The translations under genes and the position numbers were made by a program. A DNA stretch of 64,000 nucleotides from Caprimulgus europaeus (Eukaryota > Chordata > Aves > Caprimulgiformes > Caprimulgidae). The DNA lies in the NCBI GenBank assembly GCA_907165065.1, contig OU015544.1, forward strand, positions 1,798,001-1,862,000. The letters are read 5' to 3'. Below, in pieces: positions 57,601-61,270 of the stretch; position 1 is the stretch's first letter; every line of letters begins with the position of its first letter. Below the pieces are notes generated by a model, which saw only the letters and a list, made by a program, of their open reading frames with translations, was not told the DNA's origin and did no database searches.

Positions 57601-58420
57601 TCTGAGACACCAGCAGTGTGAGCTCACCTCTTGGAAATCTCCAGCCAGCTCCTGCCTTGCGAGACAGTGGGAAGGACAGTGTGTGTTTGCAGAGCTGTGT
57701 TGGACTCCAGAGGTCTTGAGCTCCAGGAGCCAAGAAGGAGATTATTTTACATAATGCACCATCCTGTCCCTAAGTAGCATTTTGCATTTGTAATAATTCT
57801 CATCGCTGTTGCTGTTCATAACCCTCAGCGCTGACCTTCCTCCTCGTCATCCCTCCCCCCTCACAGTCAAAGACTGAAGTGATTTTATTTACCAAGCCCA
57901 AGTTTCAAATCACGTGCTCCTGTCTTTGACCTGGGAAGTGGGCAGGGTCTCTGATGGAAATGCCTGGTTAATTGGTTTGTTTCATAAAGCTTACCTGCCT
58001 TTTGAAAGAGCTTGCAGGTCACAGCTTAAAAGAGTCTGCTGAAGAGCATTGCTCGTGCCTGGCTGTGCTGTATGCTCTTGGCTAGACGTGTCCCTGCGAA
58101 GCCTGGTGTGCATTTGTGGCGTTGGATAAATATCAGCTAAGATTCTTTCTTTCTTGTTCTCTCTTTCTCTTTGTTTTGTCTCCCTCCCACCTTTCTCTTC
58201 TCTTTTTCACATACTCTCTAGATAACATTGAACCATTCCATTTTGTGTTTCCCCTTGTCTGATGACCTGAAAGTGCCTTTCTTTTCTCTTTTCCCATCAC
58301 TGACCAGAGGAGGAATCCTGGAGCCAGAGGGGACGGTAGAAATCAAGTTCCGCAGGAAGGACCTGGTGAAGACGATGAGGCGAGTGGACCCCGTGTACAC
58401 GCGCCTGGCAGAGCGGCTGG
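133..58420 (+). CDS. ACACA: ACACA (acetyl-CoA carboxylase 1), internal 23 exons, partial gene
   Basis: ACC1 is the cytosolic biotin-dependent enzyme that makes malonyl-CoA from acetyl-CoA, bicarbonate and ATP, the committed step of fatty acid synthesis. The exons are 133-156, 2812-2955, 3572-3668, 5002-5109, 7307-7363, 7677-7721, 10456-10497, 11087-11302, 11821-11976, 13803-14006, 16651-16806, 17414-17560, 29265-29534, 29900-29997, 31134-31254, 31703-31813, 43874-44017, 44763-44883, 47078-47174, 50694-50790, 51491-51626, 56946-57123 and 58308-58420. They total 2,882 nt and join in frame with no stop. They correspond to about human residues 1191-2152, the second half of the central domain and nearly all of the carboxyltransferase domain. 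The biotin carboxylase and biotin carrier parts are upstream and the C-terminal end is downstream. ACC1 rather than ACC2 (ACACB) is chosen because the sequence matches remembered human and chicken ACC1 almost residue for residue. No sign of pseudogenisation is seen. Confidence 0.98.
157..2811 (+). other. ACACA: ACACA intron after the micro-exon (2,655 bp)
   Basis: A GT-AG intron with a TGCATG RBFOX-type hexamer at 360-365 and a further GCATG at 634-638. A short A/AAT-rich run lies near 1636-1655. No repeat family, RNA gene or supportable ORF was seen. Confidence 0.85.
360..365 (+). promoter_or_regulatory. TGCATG, candidate RBFOX splicing-enhancer site downstream of the micro-exon
   Basis: A perfect UGCAUG hexamer lies about 204 nt downstream of the micro-exon donor. 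RBFOX proteins bound downstream of an exon usually promote its inclusion. Function here is inferred from position only, since a hexamer occurs often by chance. Confidence 0.35.
2812..2955 (+). CDS. ACACA: ACACA exon, central-domain phosphoserine segment
   Basis: Acceptor ttgctgtttag, donor CAG|gtatgt, 144 nt. It reads (R)[11 protein letters not shown] and so on, then ends in FVR with a split Arg. It matches human residues about 1199-1247. The Ser of RMS is human Ser-1201 (rat Ser-1200) and the Ser of HVAS is human Ser-1216. Both are reported phosphorylation sites for energy- or cAMP-sensing kinases. The Arg two residues before the first Ser is present. Known function is inhibitory regulation, although Ser-79 near the N terminus (not in the window) dominates. 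No catalytic residue lies here. Confidence 0.97.
2956..3571 (+). other. ACACA: ACACA intron (616 bp)
   Basis: GT-AG intron, donor gtatgt, acceptor gtctttcag. A short acatatatacg stretch lies near 3256. Nothing else was recognised. Confidence 0.85.
3572..3668 (+). CDS. ACACA: ACACA exon, proline-directed phosphosite loop
   Basis: 97 nt, acceptor gtctttcag, donor AAG|gtatgg. It encodes [19 protein letters not shown] and continues to LYDEDK (human about 1248-1279). The two Ser-Pro serines match human Ser-1259 and Ser-1263, which are reported phosphosites. The bird sequence has Cys where human has Ser-1257 (FCDSPP against FSDSPP as I remember it). The region is a flexible surface loop of the central domain, so regulatory rather than catalytic use is expected. 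Confidence 0.97.
3669..5001 (+). other. ACACA: ACACA intron (1,333 bp)
   Basis: GT-AG intron of mixed composition. Minus-strand open frames in it have no recognisable family or splice logic. Nothing else was recognised. Confidence 0.85.
5002..5109 (+). CDS. ACACA: ACACA exon, central domain
   Basis: 108 nt, 36 codons, phase 0 at both ends; acceptor tatattgcag, donor AAG|gtaagt. It reads [19 protein letters not shown] and onward to FREFTQSK (human about 1280-1315). The acidic run DSDVDDD is a surface feature. The start differs from human (VPRDEP) but the length is the same. It forms part of the scaffold between biotin carrier and carboxyltransferase and has no known catalytic residues. Confidence 0.97.
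5110..7306 (+). other. ACACA: ACACA intron (2,197 bp)
   Basis: GT-AG intron. T-rich runs lie near 5210-5221 and 6578-6600 and an A run near 6103-6113. Nothing else was recognised. Confidence 0.85.
7307..7363 (+). CDS. ACACA: ACACA exon, central domain (57 nt)
   Basis: Acceptor ctttttacag, donor AAG|gtattt; 19 codons, phase 0. It encodes [19 protein letters not shown], human about 1316-1334. [10 protein letters not shown] is strongly conserved in animal ACCs and is a structural core strand of the central domain. The exon is a multiple of three, so skipping would not shift the frame. I have no evidence that it is skipped. Confidence 0.97.
7364..7676 (+). other. ACACA: ACACA short intron (313 bp)
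   Basis: An AT-rich GT-AG intron with a 13-T run at 7630-7642. The acceptor is an AAG (tttgtaag) rather than the commoner CAG. Several AATTAAT motifs lie near 7540-7600. Confidence 0.85.
7677..7721 (+). CDS. ACACA: ACACA exon, central domain (45 nt)
   Basis: Acceptor cgtttgtaag, donor CAT|gtaagt; 15 codons reading [15 protein letters not shown], human about 1335-1349 (human has DRRFH). It is a small internal exon in phase 0. The AAG acceptor is weak, but the donor matches U1 perfectly. It is part of the central-domain scaffold. Confidence 0.96.
7722..10455 (+). other. ACACA: ACACA intron (2,734 bp)
   Basis: GT-AG intron. The stretch at about 8870-9120 is AT-rich with repeated TAAT/ATTA and one TGATTGGCTAAT CCAAT-like motif. 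A perfect TGACGTCA at 10428-10435 overlaps the probable branch site. No repeat family or ORF can be supported. Confidence 0.8.
10428..10435. promoter_or_regulatory. TGACGTCA palindrome (CRE) at the branch region upstream of the 42-nt exon
   Basis: A perfect full cAMP-response-element octamer ending 20 bases before the exon at 10456. CTGAC inside it also fits a branch site about 25 nt from the acceptor, so splicing alone may explain it. A second identical octamer lies at 10666-10673. Confidence 0.3.
10456..10497 (+). CDS. ACACA: ACACA exon, central domain (42 nt)
   Basis: Acceptor cctttcaaacag, donor AAG|gtaaat; 14 codons reading [14 protein letters not shown], human about 1350-1363. It is the smallest exon here after the micro-exon, in phase 0 and identical to mammals as I remember them. 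It is too short to find by ORF length and was placed by the conserved protein and its splice sites. Confidence 0.97.
10498..11086 (+). other. ACACA: ACACA intron (589 bp)
   Basis: GT-AG intron containing the second TGACGTCA at 10666-10673. Nothing else was recognised. Confidence 0.85.
10666..10673. promoter_or_regulatory. TGACGTCA palindrome, candidate CREB/ATF site
   Basis: A perfect CRE octamer within the intron, 238 bp from an identical one. It contains a CpG, which is depleted in avian introns, so two copies this close are unusual. Binding is not shown by sequence alone. Confidence 0.35.
11087..11302 (+). CDS. ACACA: ACACA exon, central domain (72 codons)
   Basis: 216 nt, acceptor gtggctccag, donor AAG|gtgggt, phase 0. 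It begins [20 protein letters not shown] and ends RHSDLVTK, human about 1364-1435. This is one of the most conserved parts of the central domain; the remembered human sequence appears identical here. The central domain positions the mobile biotin carrier between the two active sites. Confidence 0.98.
11303..11820 (+). other. ACACA: ACACA intron (518 bp)
   Basis: GT-AG intron with a small CpG group at about 11623-11652 (gcacgagtcgggcgggtacgc). Nothing else was recognised. Confidence 0.85.
11821..11976 (+). CDS. ACACA: ACACA exon, central domain (52 codons)
   Basis: 156 nt, acceptor tatctggcag, donor AAG|gtatga, phase 0. It starts [20 protein letters not shown] and ends [10 protein letters not shown], human about 1436-1487. 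A helix-rich segment ([16 protein letters not shown]) is followed by a conserved strand ([10 protein letters not shown]). No substitution stands out against mammalian ACC1. Confidence 0.98.
11977..13802 (+). other. ACACA: ACACA intron (1,826 bp)
   Basis: GT-AG intron, AT-rich up to about 13300, then a CpG-bearing patch at 13345-13400. No element was recognised. Confidence 0.85.
13803..14006 (+). CDS. ACACA: ACACA exon, central domain (68 codons)
   Basis: 204 nt, acceptor gtgttctaag, donor CAG|gtatgg, phase 0. It starts [20 protein letters not shown] and ends [11 protein letters not shown], human about 1488-1555. The [11 protein letters not shown] block and the strand [10 protein letters not shown] are conserved. 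The frame stays open past the donor to a stop at about 14225, through the CR1 fragment, so a retained intron would add about 72 foreign residues. The strong donor argues that it is normally spliced. Confidence 0.98.
14007..16650 (+). other. ACACA: ACACA intron with CR1 fragment (2,644 bp)
   Basis: GT-AG intron carrying the CR1 3' end at about 14088-14373. An eight-C run lies near 15316 and a CpG-bearing stretch near 16440-16530. The rest is unremarkable. Confidence 0.85.
14088..14373 (+). mobile_element. CR1 LINE, 5'-truncated 3' end, sense orientation
   Basis: Diagnostic CR1 3' blocks appear in order: a GGTTTTAAACTAGAAAAGG-type block, CAGAGAGGTAGTGGATGCC, CCATCCCTGGAGATATTCAA, then GGTCCCTTCCAACCC and ACCATTCTGTGATTC at the terminal repeat. 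Only the last 290 or so bases remain, which is typical of the heavy 5' truncation of CR1. It is diverged and has no coding capacity of its own. It is direct evidence for an avian or reptilian genome. It begins only about 80 bp after the exon donor at 14006. Confidence 0.9.
16651..16806 (+). CDS. ACACA: ACACA exon, central domain to carboxyltransferase boundary
   Basis: 156 nt, acceptor ttgtgctgcag, donor CAG|gtaagt, phase 0. It starts [20 protein letters not shown] and ends DIPEMFRQ, human about 1556-1607. The carboxyltransferase N-domain is annotated in human from about residue 1576, so the domain border falls within this exon. [11 protein letters not shown] and YDIPEMFRQ are conserved hallmarks of the start of the eukaryotic carboxyltransferase. 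Confidence 0.98.
16807..17413 (+). other. ACACA: ACACA intron (607 bp)
   Basis: GT-AG intron; nothing recognised beyond the splice signals. Confidence 0.85.
17414..17560 (+). CDS. ACACA: ACACA exon, carboxyltransferase N-domain, GC donor
   Basis: 147 nt, acceptor catcctctag, phase 0. It starts [20 protein letters not shown] and ends [10 protein letters not shown], human about 1608-1656. [14 protein letters not shown] and R-PGGN-IGMVAWK across the junction are conserved carboxyltransferase features. The exon is followed by gcaagt, a GC donor. Extending to a nearby GT would insert residues absent from all ACC1 I know, so the GC site is chosen. The bases around it (GAG|GCAAGT) otherwise match U1 well. 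Confidence 0.96.
25093..25159. repeat. AT-rich inverted repeat (18-bp arms, 16/18 match)
   Basis: Arms 25093-25110 and 25142-25159 pair with two mismatches around a 31-base loop. The composition is low-complexity, so this may be chance or an old duplication. Confidence 0.5.
25505..25625. other. Local CpG-rich patch inside intron
   Basis: At least ten CpG in about 85 bases (for example ttcgcgttgg and gggcggccggggtcgg), against very few in the surrounding kilobases. It is shorter than a classical CpG island. It sits directly before a conserved-looking AT-rich segment, so an enhancer or minor promoter is possible. Confidence 0.4.
25620..25815. promoter_or_regulatory. Candidate conserved non-coding element, with 6-bp hairpin
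   Basis: Repeated TTAAT/ATTA motifs (gcaattaatgt, ggtgttaatttt, ctgttaatggttac) surround a GC-rich hairpin at 25739-25758 (ACGGCG/CGCCGT arms, 8-base loop). The mix resembles homeodomain or HNF1-type enhancers. Conservation is not shown here. Confidence 0.3.
26440..26640. promoter_or_regulatory. Candidate conserved non-coding element
   Basis: The segment mixes AT-rich motifs (aagttaataaag, cttaattgcatatgg, ccatatttatcagc) in a pattern unlike neighbouring intron. The last is a near-CArG box followed by a GATA core on the opposite strand. Weak evidence from composition only. Confidence 0.22.
27625..27656 (+). repeat. Poly-T run (32 T)
   Basis: An uninterrupted run of T. No processed-gene sequence or target-site duplication was seen next to it, so it is called a simple repeat. 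Confidence 0.9.
28225..28470. promoter_or_regulatory. Candidate conserved non-coding element with 10-bp inverted repeat
   Basis: A perfect inverted repeat TGTGCCATTT/AAATGGCACA spans 28292-28322 with an 11-base loop that contains GGATTA. The flanks hold gatgctgattgg, catatctg and caatcgg motifs. The pattern fits an enhancer-like element, but conservation is untested. Confidence 0.28.
29265..29534 (+). CDS. ACACA: ACACA exon, carboxyltransferase N-domain core
   Basis: The longest exon here: 270 nt, 90 codons, phase 0; acceptor ctttgtttgcag, donor AAG|gtaagg. It starts [20 protein letters not shown] and ends [10 protein letters not shown], human about 1657-1746. It holds the crotonase-like fold signature of the N-domain. 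[11 protein letters not shown], then FLRASELAR and [13 protein letters not shown] are near-invariant in eukaryotic carboxyltransferases. The NSGARIG loop lines the active site at the dimer interface where biotin and acetyl-CoA meet. All of these residues are intact. Confidence 0.99.
29535..29899 (+). other. ACACA: ACACA intron (365 bp)
   Basis: GT-AG intron; nothing recognised. Confidence 0.88.
29900..29997 (+). CDS. ACACA: ACACA exon, carboxyltransferase N-domain
   Basis: 98 nt, acceptor tttcctgcag, donor CAG|gtaagc, ending in a split Arg. It starts [20 protein letters not shown] and ends HVEDNGES(R), human about 1747-1779. The YLYLT-DY motif is shared across eukaryotic ACCs. It follows directly on the NSGARIG exon in the folded N-domain. 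Confidence 0.98.
29998..31133 (+). other. ACACA: ACACA intron (1,136 bp)
   Basis: GT-AG intron. An A run lies at about 30523-30535 and a T-rich stretch near 30790-30807. Nothing else was recognised. Confidence 0.85.
31134..31254 (+). CDS. ACACA: ACACA exon, carboxyltransferase N-domain
   Basis: 121 nt, acceptor tccctcag, donor TTG|gtaatc. One base completes the split Arg, then [20 protein letters not shown] and on to ITINL, human about 1780-1819. [12 protein letters not shown] is a conserved block near the CoA site. Bird-type ESIITINL replaces the NEIITISL I remember in human. Confidence 0.98.
31255..31702 (+). other. ACACA: ACACA intron (448 bp)
   Basis: GT-AG intron with a strong T-rich tract directly before the AAG acceptor at 31702. 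Nothing else was recognised. Confidence 0.87.
31703..31813 (+). CDS. ACACA: ACACA exon, carboxyltransferase N-domain, CoA-contact Arg
   Basis: 111 nt, acceptor T-run then aag, donor AAA|gtaagt, phase 0. It starts [20 protein letters not shown] and ends [10 protein letters not shown], human about 1820-1856. The Arg of VTCR aligns with human Arg-1823, annotated as a CoA-binding residue, and is intact. [12 protein letters not shown] is near-invariant. The bird has Cys in LTGCGALNK where human has Ala. Confidence 0.98.
32640..32795. other. Intronic CpG-rich patch
   Basis: Thirteen CpG in about 155 bases, against a CpG-poor surrounding, with gggcgccggggcc near its centre. No TATA box or convincing first exon was seen. 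It may be a regulatory element or an unused minor promoter. Confidence 0.4.
34850..35060. promoter_or_regulatory. Candidate developmental enhancer with POU octamer
   Basis: A CpG cluster (gtgtgcgcgcgccgg) is followed by AT-rich motifs: gaaataatgataatg, gcatcaaagt (TCF/LEF-like) and a perfect ATGCAAAT octamer at 34984-34991. Such a mix is typical of conserved developmental enhancers. Conservation cannot be seen from one genome. Confidence 0.35.
35175..35226 (+). repeat. Polypyrimidine (CT) tract
   Basis: About 50 bases of nearly pure C/T, mainly CCCT and CTCT units. It is followed 36 bases later by gtcgccgcag, which together look like a strong splice acceptor with no partner exon recognised. 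Confidence 0.8.
35260..35390. promoter_or_regulatory. Candidate enhancer segment with second POU octamer
   Basis: A perfect ATTTGCAT at 35303-35310 lies between taagatataaacc and catttgtctaaaattttaatg. It is within 320 bp of the octamer at 34984. Confidence 0.33.
39690..39860. promoter_or_regulatory. Candidate conserved non-coding element
   Basis: AT-rich, non-repetitive sequence with closely spaced gcaattattgaaattattc, ataatgattccc and ctttgatgaaac motifs (homeodomain- and TCF-like). Composition-based only. Confidence 0.25.
43874..44017 (+). CDS. ACACA: ACACA exon, carboxyltransferase N-domain
   Basis: 144 nt, acceptor ccctcaaaag, donor AAG|gtaatt, phase 0. It starts [20 protein letters not shown] and ends QWLSYMPK, human about 1857-1904. 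The [15 protein letters not shown] block is among the most conserved in eukaryotic carboxyltransferases and builds the N-domain core. VTHSTVCDD and TILQWLSY are the variable spots here. Confidence 0.98.
44018..44762 (+). other. ACACA: ACACA intron (745 bp)
   Basis: GT-AG intron; nothing recognised. Confidence 0.87.
44763..44883 (+). CDS. ACACA: ACACA exon, linker between carboxyltransferase N- and C-domains
   Basis: 121 nt, acceptor ttcctcttag, donor A|gtacgt, ending with one base of a split Ser. It starts [20 protein letters not shown] and ends LAGRPNP(S), human about 1905-1945. The human N-domain ends near 1914 and the C-domain begins near 1918, so this exon carries the join. [11 protein letters not shown] is invariant in eukaryotic ACCs. 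Confidence 0.98.
44884..47077 (+). other. ACACA: ACACA intron (2,194 bp)
   Basis: GT-AG intron. A motif-dense, CpG-bearing segment at about 45355-45590 stands out. An AAAT run lies at 46942-46960. Nothing else was recognised. Confidence 0.82.
45355..45590. promoter_or_regulatory. Candidate conserved non-coding element
   Basis: Contains agattttaatttagtgg, two nearby copies of AAGTTAAAGC (near 45440 and 45468), gataaagagataat and several isolated CpG. The composition resembles an enhancer; untested. Confidence 0.25.
47078..47174 (+). CDS. ACACA: ACACA exon, carboxyltransferase C-domain start
   Basis: 97 nt, acceptor ccctttag, donor AAG|gtaaat. It completes Ser, then [20 protein letters not shown] and on to VVVGRA(R), human about 1946-1977. 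FFD-GSF-EIM and [14 protein letters not shown] (across the junction) belong to the second crotonase-fold half. The Arg split at the donor is in a conserved block implicated in stabilising the reaction intermediate in yeast carboxyltransferase, as I recall. Confidence 0.98.
47175..50693 (+). other. ACACA: ACACA intron (3,519 bp)
   Basis: GT-AG intron with the 3 x 30-bp tandem repeat at 47311-47400 and an ATGCAAAT at 50621-50628. A CpG-bearing stretch lies at about 48950-49050. Nothing else was recognised. Confidence 0.83.
47311..47400. repeat. Perfect 3-copy 30-bp tandem repeat (minisatellite)
   Basis: Three identical 30-bp units, each ccacgaatga / agcatggtct / gatcatttct, at 47311-47340, 47341-47370 and 47371-47400. 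Perfect identity implies recent expansion or turnover. Thirty is a multiple of three, so the array is open in both directions and produces repeat-like short peptides that are not genes. It lies 137 bp after an exon donor. Confidence 0.97.
50694..50790 (+). CDS. ACACA: ACACA exon, carboxyltransferase C-domain
   Basis: 97 nt, acceptor catgttaccag, donor AAG|gtaggg. One base completes Arg, then [20 protein letters not shown] and on to NLDSEAK, human about 1978-2009. [15 protein letters not shown] is a signature of eukaryotic carboxyltransferases. [11 protein letters not shown] forms a conserved surface turn. Apparently identical to human ACC1. Confidence 0.98.
50791..51490 (+). other. ACACA: ACACA intron (700 bp)
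   Basis: GT-AG intron; nothing recognised beyond C/T-rich sequence near 51180-51235. Confidence 0.87.
51491..51626 (+). CDS. ACACA: ACACA exon, carboxyltransferase C-domain active-site loop
   Basis: 136 nt, acceptor attcccaacag, donor AAG|gtaacc, ending with the first base of an Asp codon. It starts [20 protein letters not shown] and ends [10 protein letters not shown](D), human about 2010-2055. NWRGFSGG is the C-domain active-site loop, whose backbone groups form part of the oxyanion hole in known carboxyltransferase structures. The bird has AQAINDFN where human has YQAIKDFN. Confidence 0.98.
52540..53110. promoter_or_regulatory. Candidate developmental enhancer (motif-dense, CpG-bearing, AT-rich)
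   Basis: The segment carries many short ordered motifs: caattatgcc, gtgtaatgag, gaaaattgacattagc, ttcagcataatgc, aaattaaattataaaag, ttatttaggcg and a perfect ATGCAAAT octamer at 53055-53062. CpG is preserved (cgaaccggcag, cccgcgac, gtgcgacgggg) despite the AT-rich background. This mosaic is unlike adjacent intron and resembles deeply conserved enhancers. No conservation data are available here. Confidence 0.4.
53165..53183 (+). repeat. AAT trinucleotide microsatellite
   Basis: Uninterrupted AAT units following the candidate enhancer at 52540-53110. Confidence 0.85.
54957..55165. repeat. Large inverted repeat: 56-bp arms, about 89% match, 97-base loop
   Basis: Left arm 54957-55012 is the reverse complement of right arm 55110-55165 at 50 of 56 positions. 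A perfect 28-bp core pairs around ctacataataaaataattg on the right arm. Parts of the loop also pair weakly. It would form a long hairpin if transcribed in the ACACA pre-mRNA. It looks like an old foldback DNA transposon (MITE-like) or an ancient conserved hairpin repeat. I could not assign a family or find terminal target-site duplications. Confidence 0.88.
55397..55412. repeat. TA dinucleotide microsatellite
   Basis: About eight AT units, followed by further tatata and gtgtgtgt stretches to about 55470. Confidence 0.85.
56946..57123 (+). CDS. ACACA: ACACA exon, carboxyltransferase C-domain core
   Basis: 178 nt, acceptor tttcctgcag, donor CAG|gtacgg; begins by completing Asp and ends in a split Arg. 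It starts [20 protein letters not shown] and ends MEMYADRES(R), human about 2055-2114. [19 protein letters not shown] contains the conserved ELRGGSW-V motif of the C-domain dimer interface and active site. [11 protein letters not shown] is also invariant. EYRQPVLIY and IDPTINP differ slightly from the human residues I remember. Confidence 0.99.
57124..58307 (+). other. ACACA: ACACA intron (1,184 bp)
   Basis: GT-AG intron. A long pyrimidine-rich tract at 58143-58220 ends in ctctctag at 58221, an unused acceptor-like site. The sequence after it meets stops before the true exon. Confidence 0.85.
58308..58420 (+). CDS. ACACA: ACACA exon, carboxyltransferase C-domain, CoA-contact Lys/Arg
   Basis: 113 nt, acceptor actgaccag, donor G|gtacgt. 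One base completes Arg, then [20 protein letters not shown] and on to LAERL plus one base of Gly, human about 2115-2152. The Lys and second-following Arg of IKFRR align with human Lys-2127 and Arg-2129, annotated CoA-binding residues, and are intact. This is the last exon I can place. The remaining roughly 195 residues are not in the following 5.6 kb. Confidence 0.98.
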
Positions 58421-60559
58421 GTACGTCTGCGGGGGCTGGCGGGCAGCGAGCCCTTACCTGGTGCCTGATGAGTGTGGTGAGAGACCTTAAAAAGGGGCAC
58501 TGAGGCATTTTATCAGTTTCATGATAATTTTTATTTACTGTCAACTAACTTGGGAAGAAAACCAGGTGAGACGAGCTGCGTGTGTGTACATGTGAGAGAT
58601 GATATTGGTGTGCATTTGGCATACCTAGGGTGTGTGTGATAGCAGCTTTTTGAATGAATTTCTTTTTTTTTCTTTAATTGAATGGGTCTTACAACAGACA
58701 CTGCAGATGCTTGAGTCTAGTTTCCATCTCAGCAATCATTCAGCTCACTTAAAGCTCATGGGCCAAACCCCTCAGCTGGTGTCATTTGGTGTAACTTAAG
58801 AATTTGGTCAAAGACGTTTTGGGCTGGTGGACTATCACTGTGTGGCTGAGGTAGTTCTGAGTAATGATATCTGTCTGTGCTTCAGATTCAGGAAAATAAA
58901 GAACAACCTTCACCCCCTCAGTAAAATGGGGGTGATGTGCCGTGCTCGGGGGCCAGCACGTCACTGCACGTGTTGTATTGTTGCTGGGCCTCTCTCTCCA
59001 GATGATCCCTGGTGTACACCCAACAGCCCAAAATACAGAGTGTTCAGCTAAATCACTTACTATCAGATATGTGCTCTCTCAGGGGAATAGGCTCTTTAAA
59101 TAGTTCTTTACTAGCTCTTACTGTAAGAGTATAATCTGACAGAGCCTCTCTTTACCTCCAAAATTGACTACATTTCAGTAGTGGAGGAAACGTGCTACGT
59201 GGGTATGGTTTGAATTTCTAAAGCCTTTTGAGATCCTTCAGGAGGAAAAGTGTTCTGCAAATGACTGATAAATCGTGGCTATTGCTGCAGTTACACTTTA
59301 TTATTTGGCTTTTTTTAATTTATGGCAGTGCAACAATTTCCATACAAAACAACCACCCTGATATGCCTGGGGAAGAGGAGGATAATTGTAAAGGGAGTGG
59401 GGAGTGGGAAGAATCAGACTGCTTGCTGAAAACCAGGTTCTTACTTATGTCTGTGATAGCAGCAGAGATATTTTCTGTCTCTTTTTAATGATAGTATTTT
59501 GACACTCTCATTGTTTTCTCTCACTGTGCCGATTGCTTTCTGGGCAAGGGGCAGGGTAGTGGGTGTTTGGGTTCTGCAGAGCAGCACAAAGCAGCAAGGT
59601 TTTGTCTGAGTTCAGATCTCGCTCATGTGCATTGCGTGTGGCTGCCTGAGCGCGGGCGCAGGTACCCACATGGGTGGACGTGGTGTTCTGTCTGCCTGTG
59701 TCTGGTGGAGTTAAAAACCAGTTCTAGTGTTTGTAGCTGCAGCAAGGAGATTCTTTTCATAAAACCTCACTTTTGACCTGTGTTAGCCTTGACAGTGTCC
59801 CTTTAGGAGCAGACAGATGGCATGACTGCACCAAGTTGTGGGGAACCAGCATAGGGTCCCAACAAATGCTCTCCTCAGGTTTTCACTTCACATTTTCACC
59901 CCTGCAGTCGAGTTCCTTCCACAGTCGGGGCTCAGAGCTGCACCTCCCACGGGTGCTTGGCTGCACCTCTGCATCCCATGCAGGAGAGCTGCCTCTGTGG
60001 TGTGCGAGTCTCCAGGGGAAGGAGAAATCAGATGTGTGGTTAGAGAAGGCAACATGCTGAGCAGTCAGCTCAGGTCTGTGCAGATAAATGGCACTACGGC
60101 AGCAGCACCATTTCTGAGGGTATTTACCTTCACCCCACCAGAAAAAGCACTGGTTCTGCTACCAAACCCACCAGCCTGCAGAGAAACGATCTTCTGTGTG
60201 GTGAGTCCTTTCCCAGGAGCAGAGTCACTGGCTGCAAACAAAGAGTGTTTAAATCCTGAAGTGGTGGAGGAAGGGGGTGAGCAGAGCACTGTGAGCTCAG
60301 TCACTGTGGGGTGGCCCCTCCAGAGGGTCCCTCACCCAGACTGGGTGCAGGACGGCTGCAGAGCACCCTGGAATCACACTGGTGGGACCTGCACCAGCAT
60401 CCCCAGAAAAAAATACAGGGAGAAAGAGGGGAAACAGTTTTCTGGCGAGTCTCAAAAATCCAGCCCTGTGCTGTGTGAGGAGGCAGGAGCCTGTTCAGGG
60501 TTTTTTTTTCCCCTCTTCCTCTACAGGGTAATTACTCTCAGCAAACTCCATACGCTTTA

Positions 60560-60990
60560 ATTAAAATGACTGCAACACAAGAGCAAGTCACTTACAACTG
60601 TACATACAGAGAGCTCTAAAAGCTTCAGTCACTGATAAGCATCTCACTTAGATGCCTCGTAATTGCTCCCAGCATCGGGCGATCATTGCTGTTGTTTTGC
60701 CACTAATTCCGTTCCATAGCAGGAAAGCCAAGATTGCAGGACACACTGAATTGCATAATTTTTTTTTTCTTTTCTTTTTTTTTTTCTGGTTTTCTTTCTG
60801 GCCAATTTAAAATTTGTCAAAGTCGGTCTTCTTCTGGATCACTGCCCTTTGATATTTCGCGCACTCCATTTGCCACAAACAAGCCGCAGGGCCGCAGTTC
60901 ATGCTGACTCCAGCAGAAGCAGAGAAAGCTCCATTTATCTTACACTGCCTGCTGAATTCTTACTCATTAGCTGGGGGTTCACTGCCTCTC
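60560..60990. promoter_or_regulatory. Candidate conserved non-coding element
   Basis: Dense ordered motifs (tttaattaaaatgac, cctcgtaattgctcc, ccactaattccg, tgaattgcataatt, tcatctt-type and CAAAG cores) are interrupted by a T-rich run near 60759-60786. Several CpG are retained (catcgggcgatc, tttcgcgcac). Enhancer-like composition only. Confidence 0.3.
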
Positions 60991-61139
60991 TTTAACCCCT
61001 GAATGGCTGTCAGCCCTCCCTGGAGCTGGGAATGGCGGGGGAAAGGGACGTGTGCCTGTTGCCGAGGGGTGGGGACACTGGGTGACTCTGCTCTCGTTCC
61101 TCGAGACACCGGGGTTGGACTTGCAGTTGGGGAGTGTGA

Positions 61140-61270
61140 GAGCAGCAGAGGAGGCTGGCAGATATTGAATAATTTGACATAAATCTGCTCATTATCAATT
61201 CTCCAGCGCTGTTGCTGAGATGTTTATTAGCCCCGTGTTTTATTAAAATGTCACTCAGAGTTGTGCTATC
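61140..61270. promoter_or_regulatory. Candidate conserved non-coding element
   Basis: AT-rich motifs gatattgaataatttgac, ctcattatcaattc and gtttattagcc lie in a short non-repetitive stretch. Composition-based only. Confidence 0.25.

Noticed and set aside
58143..58230. Pyrimidine tract and ctctctag as an alternative acceptor for the exon at 58308
   Set aside because: The 86 bases between would add stops or a frameshift. The site at 58307 preserves the conserved RESR-GG junction.
58970..59050. Possible next ACACA exon after ctctctccag
   Set aside because: The downstream translation does not resemble the expected TPELS/ERKELENK segment, and no other exon fits in the last 5.6 kb.
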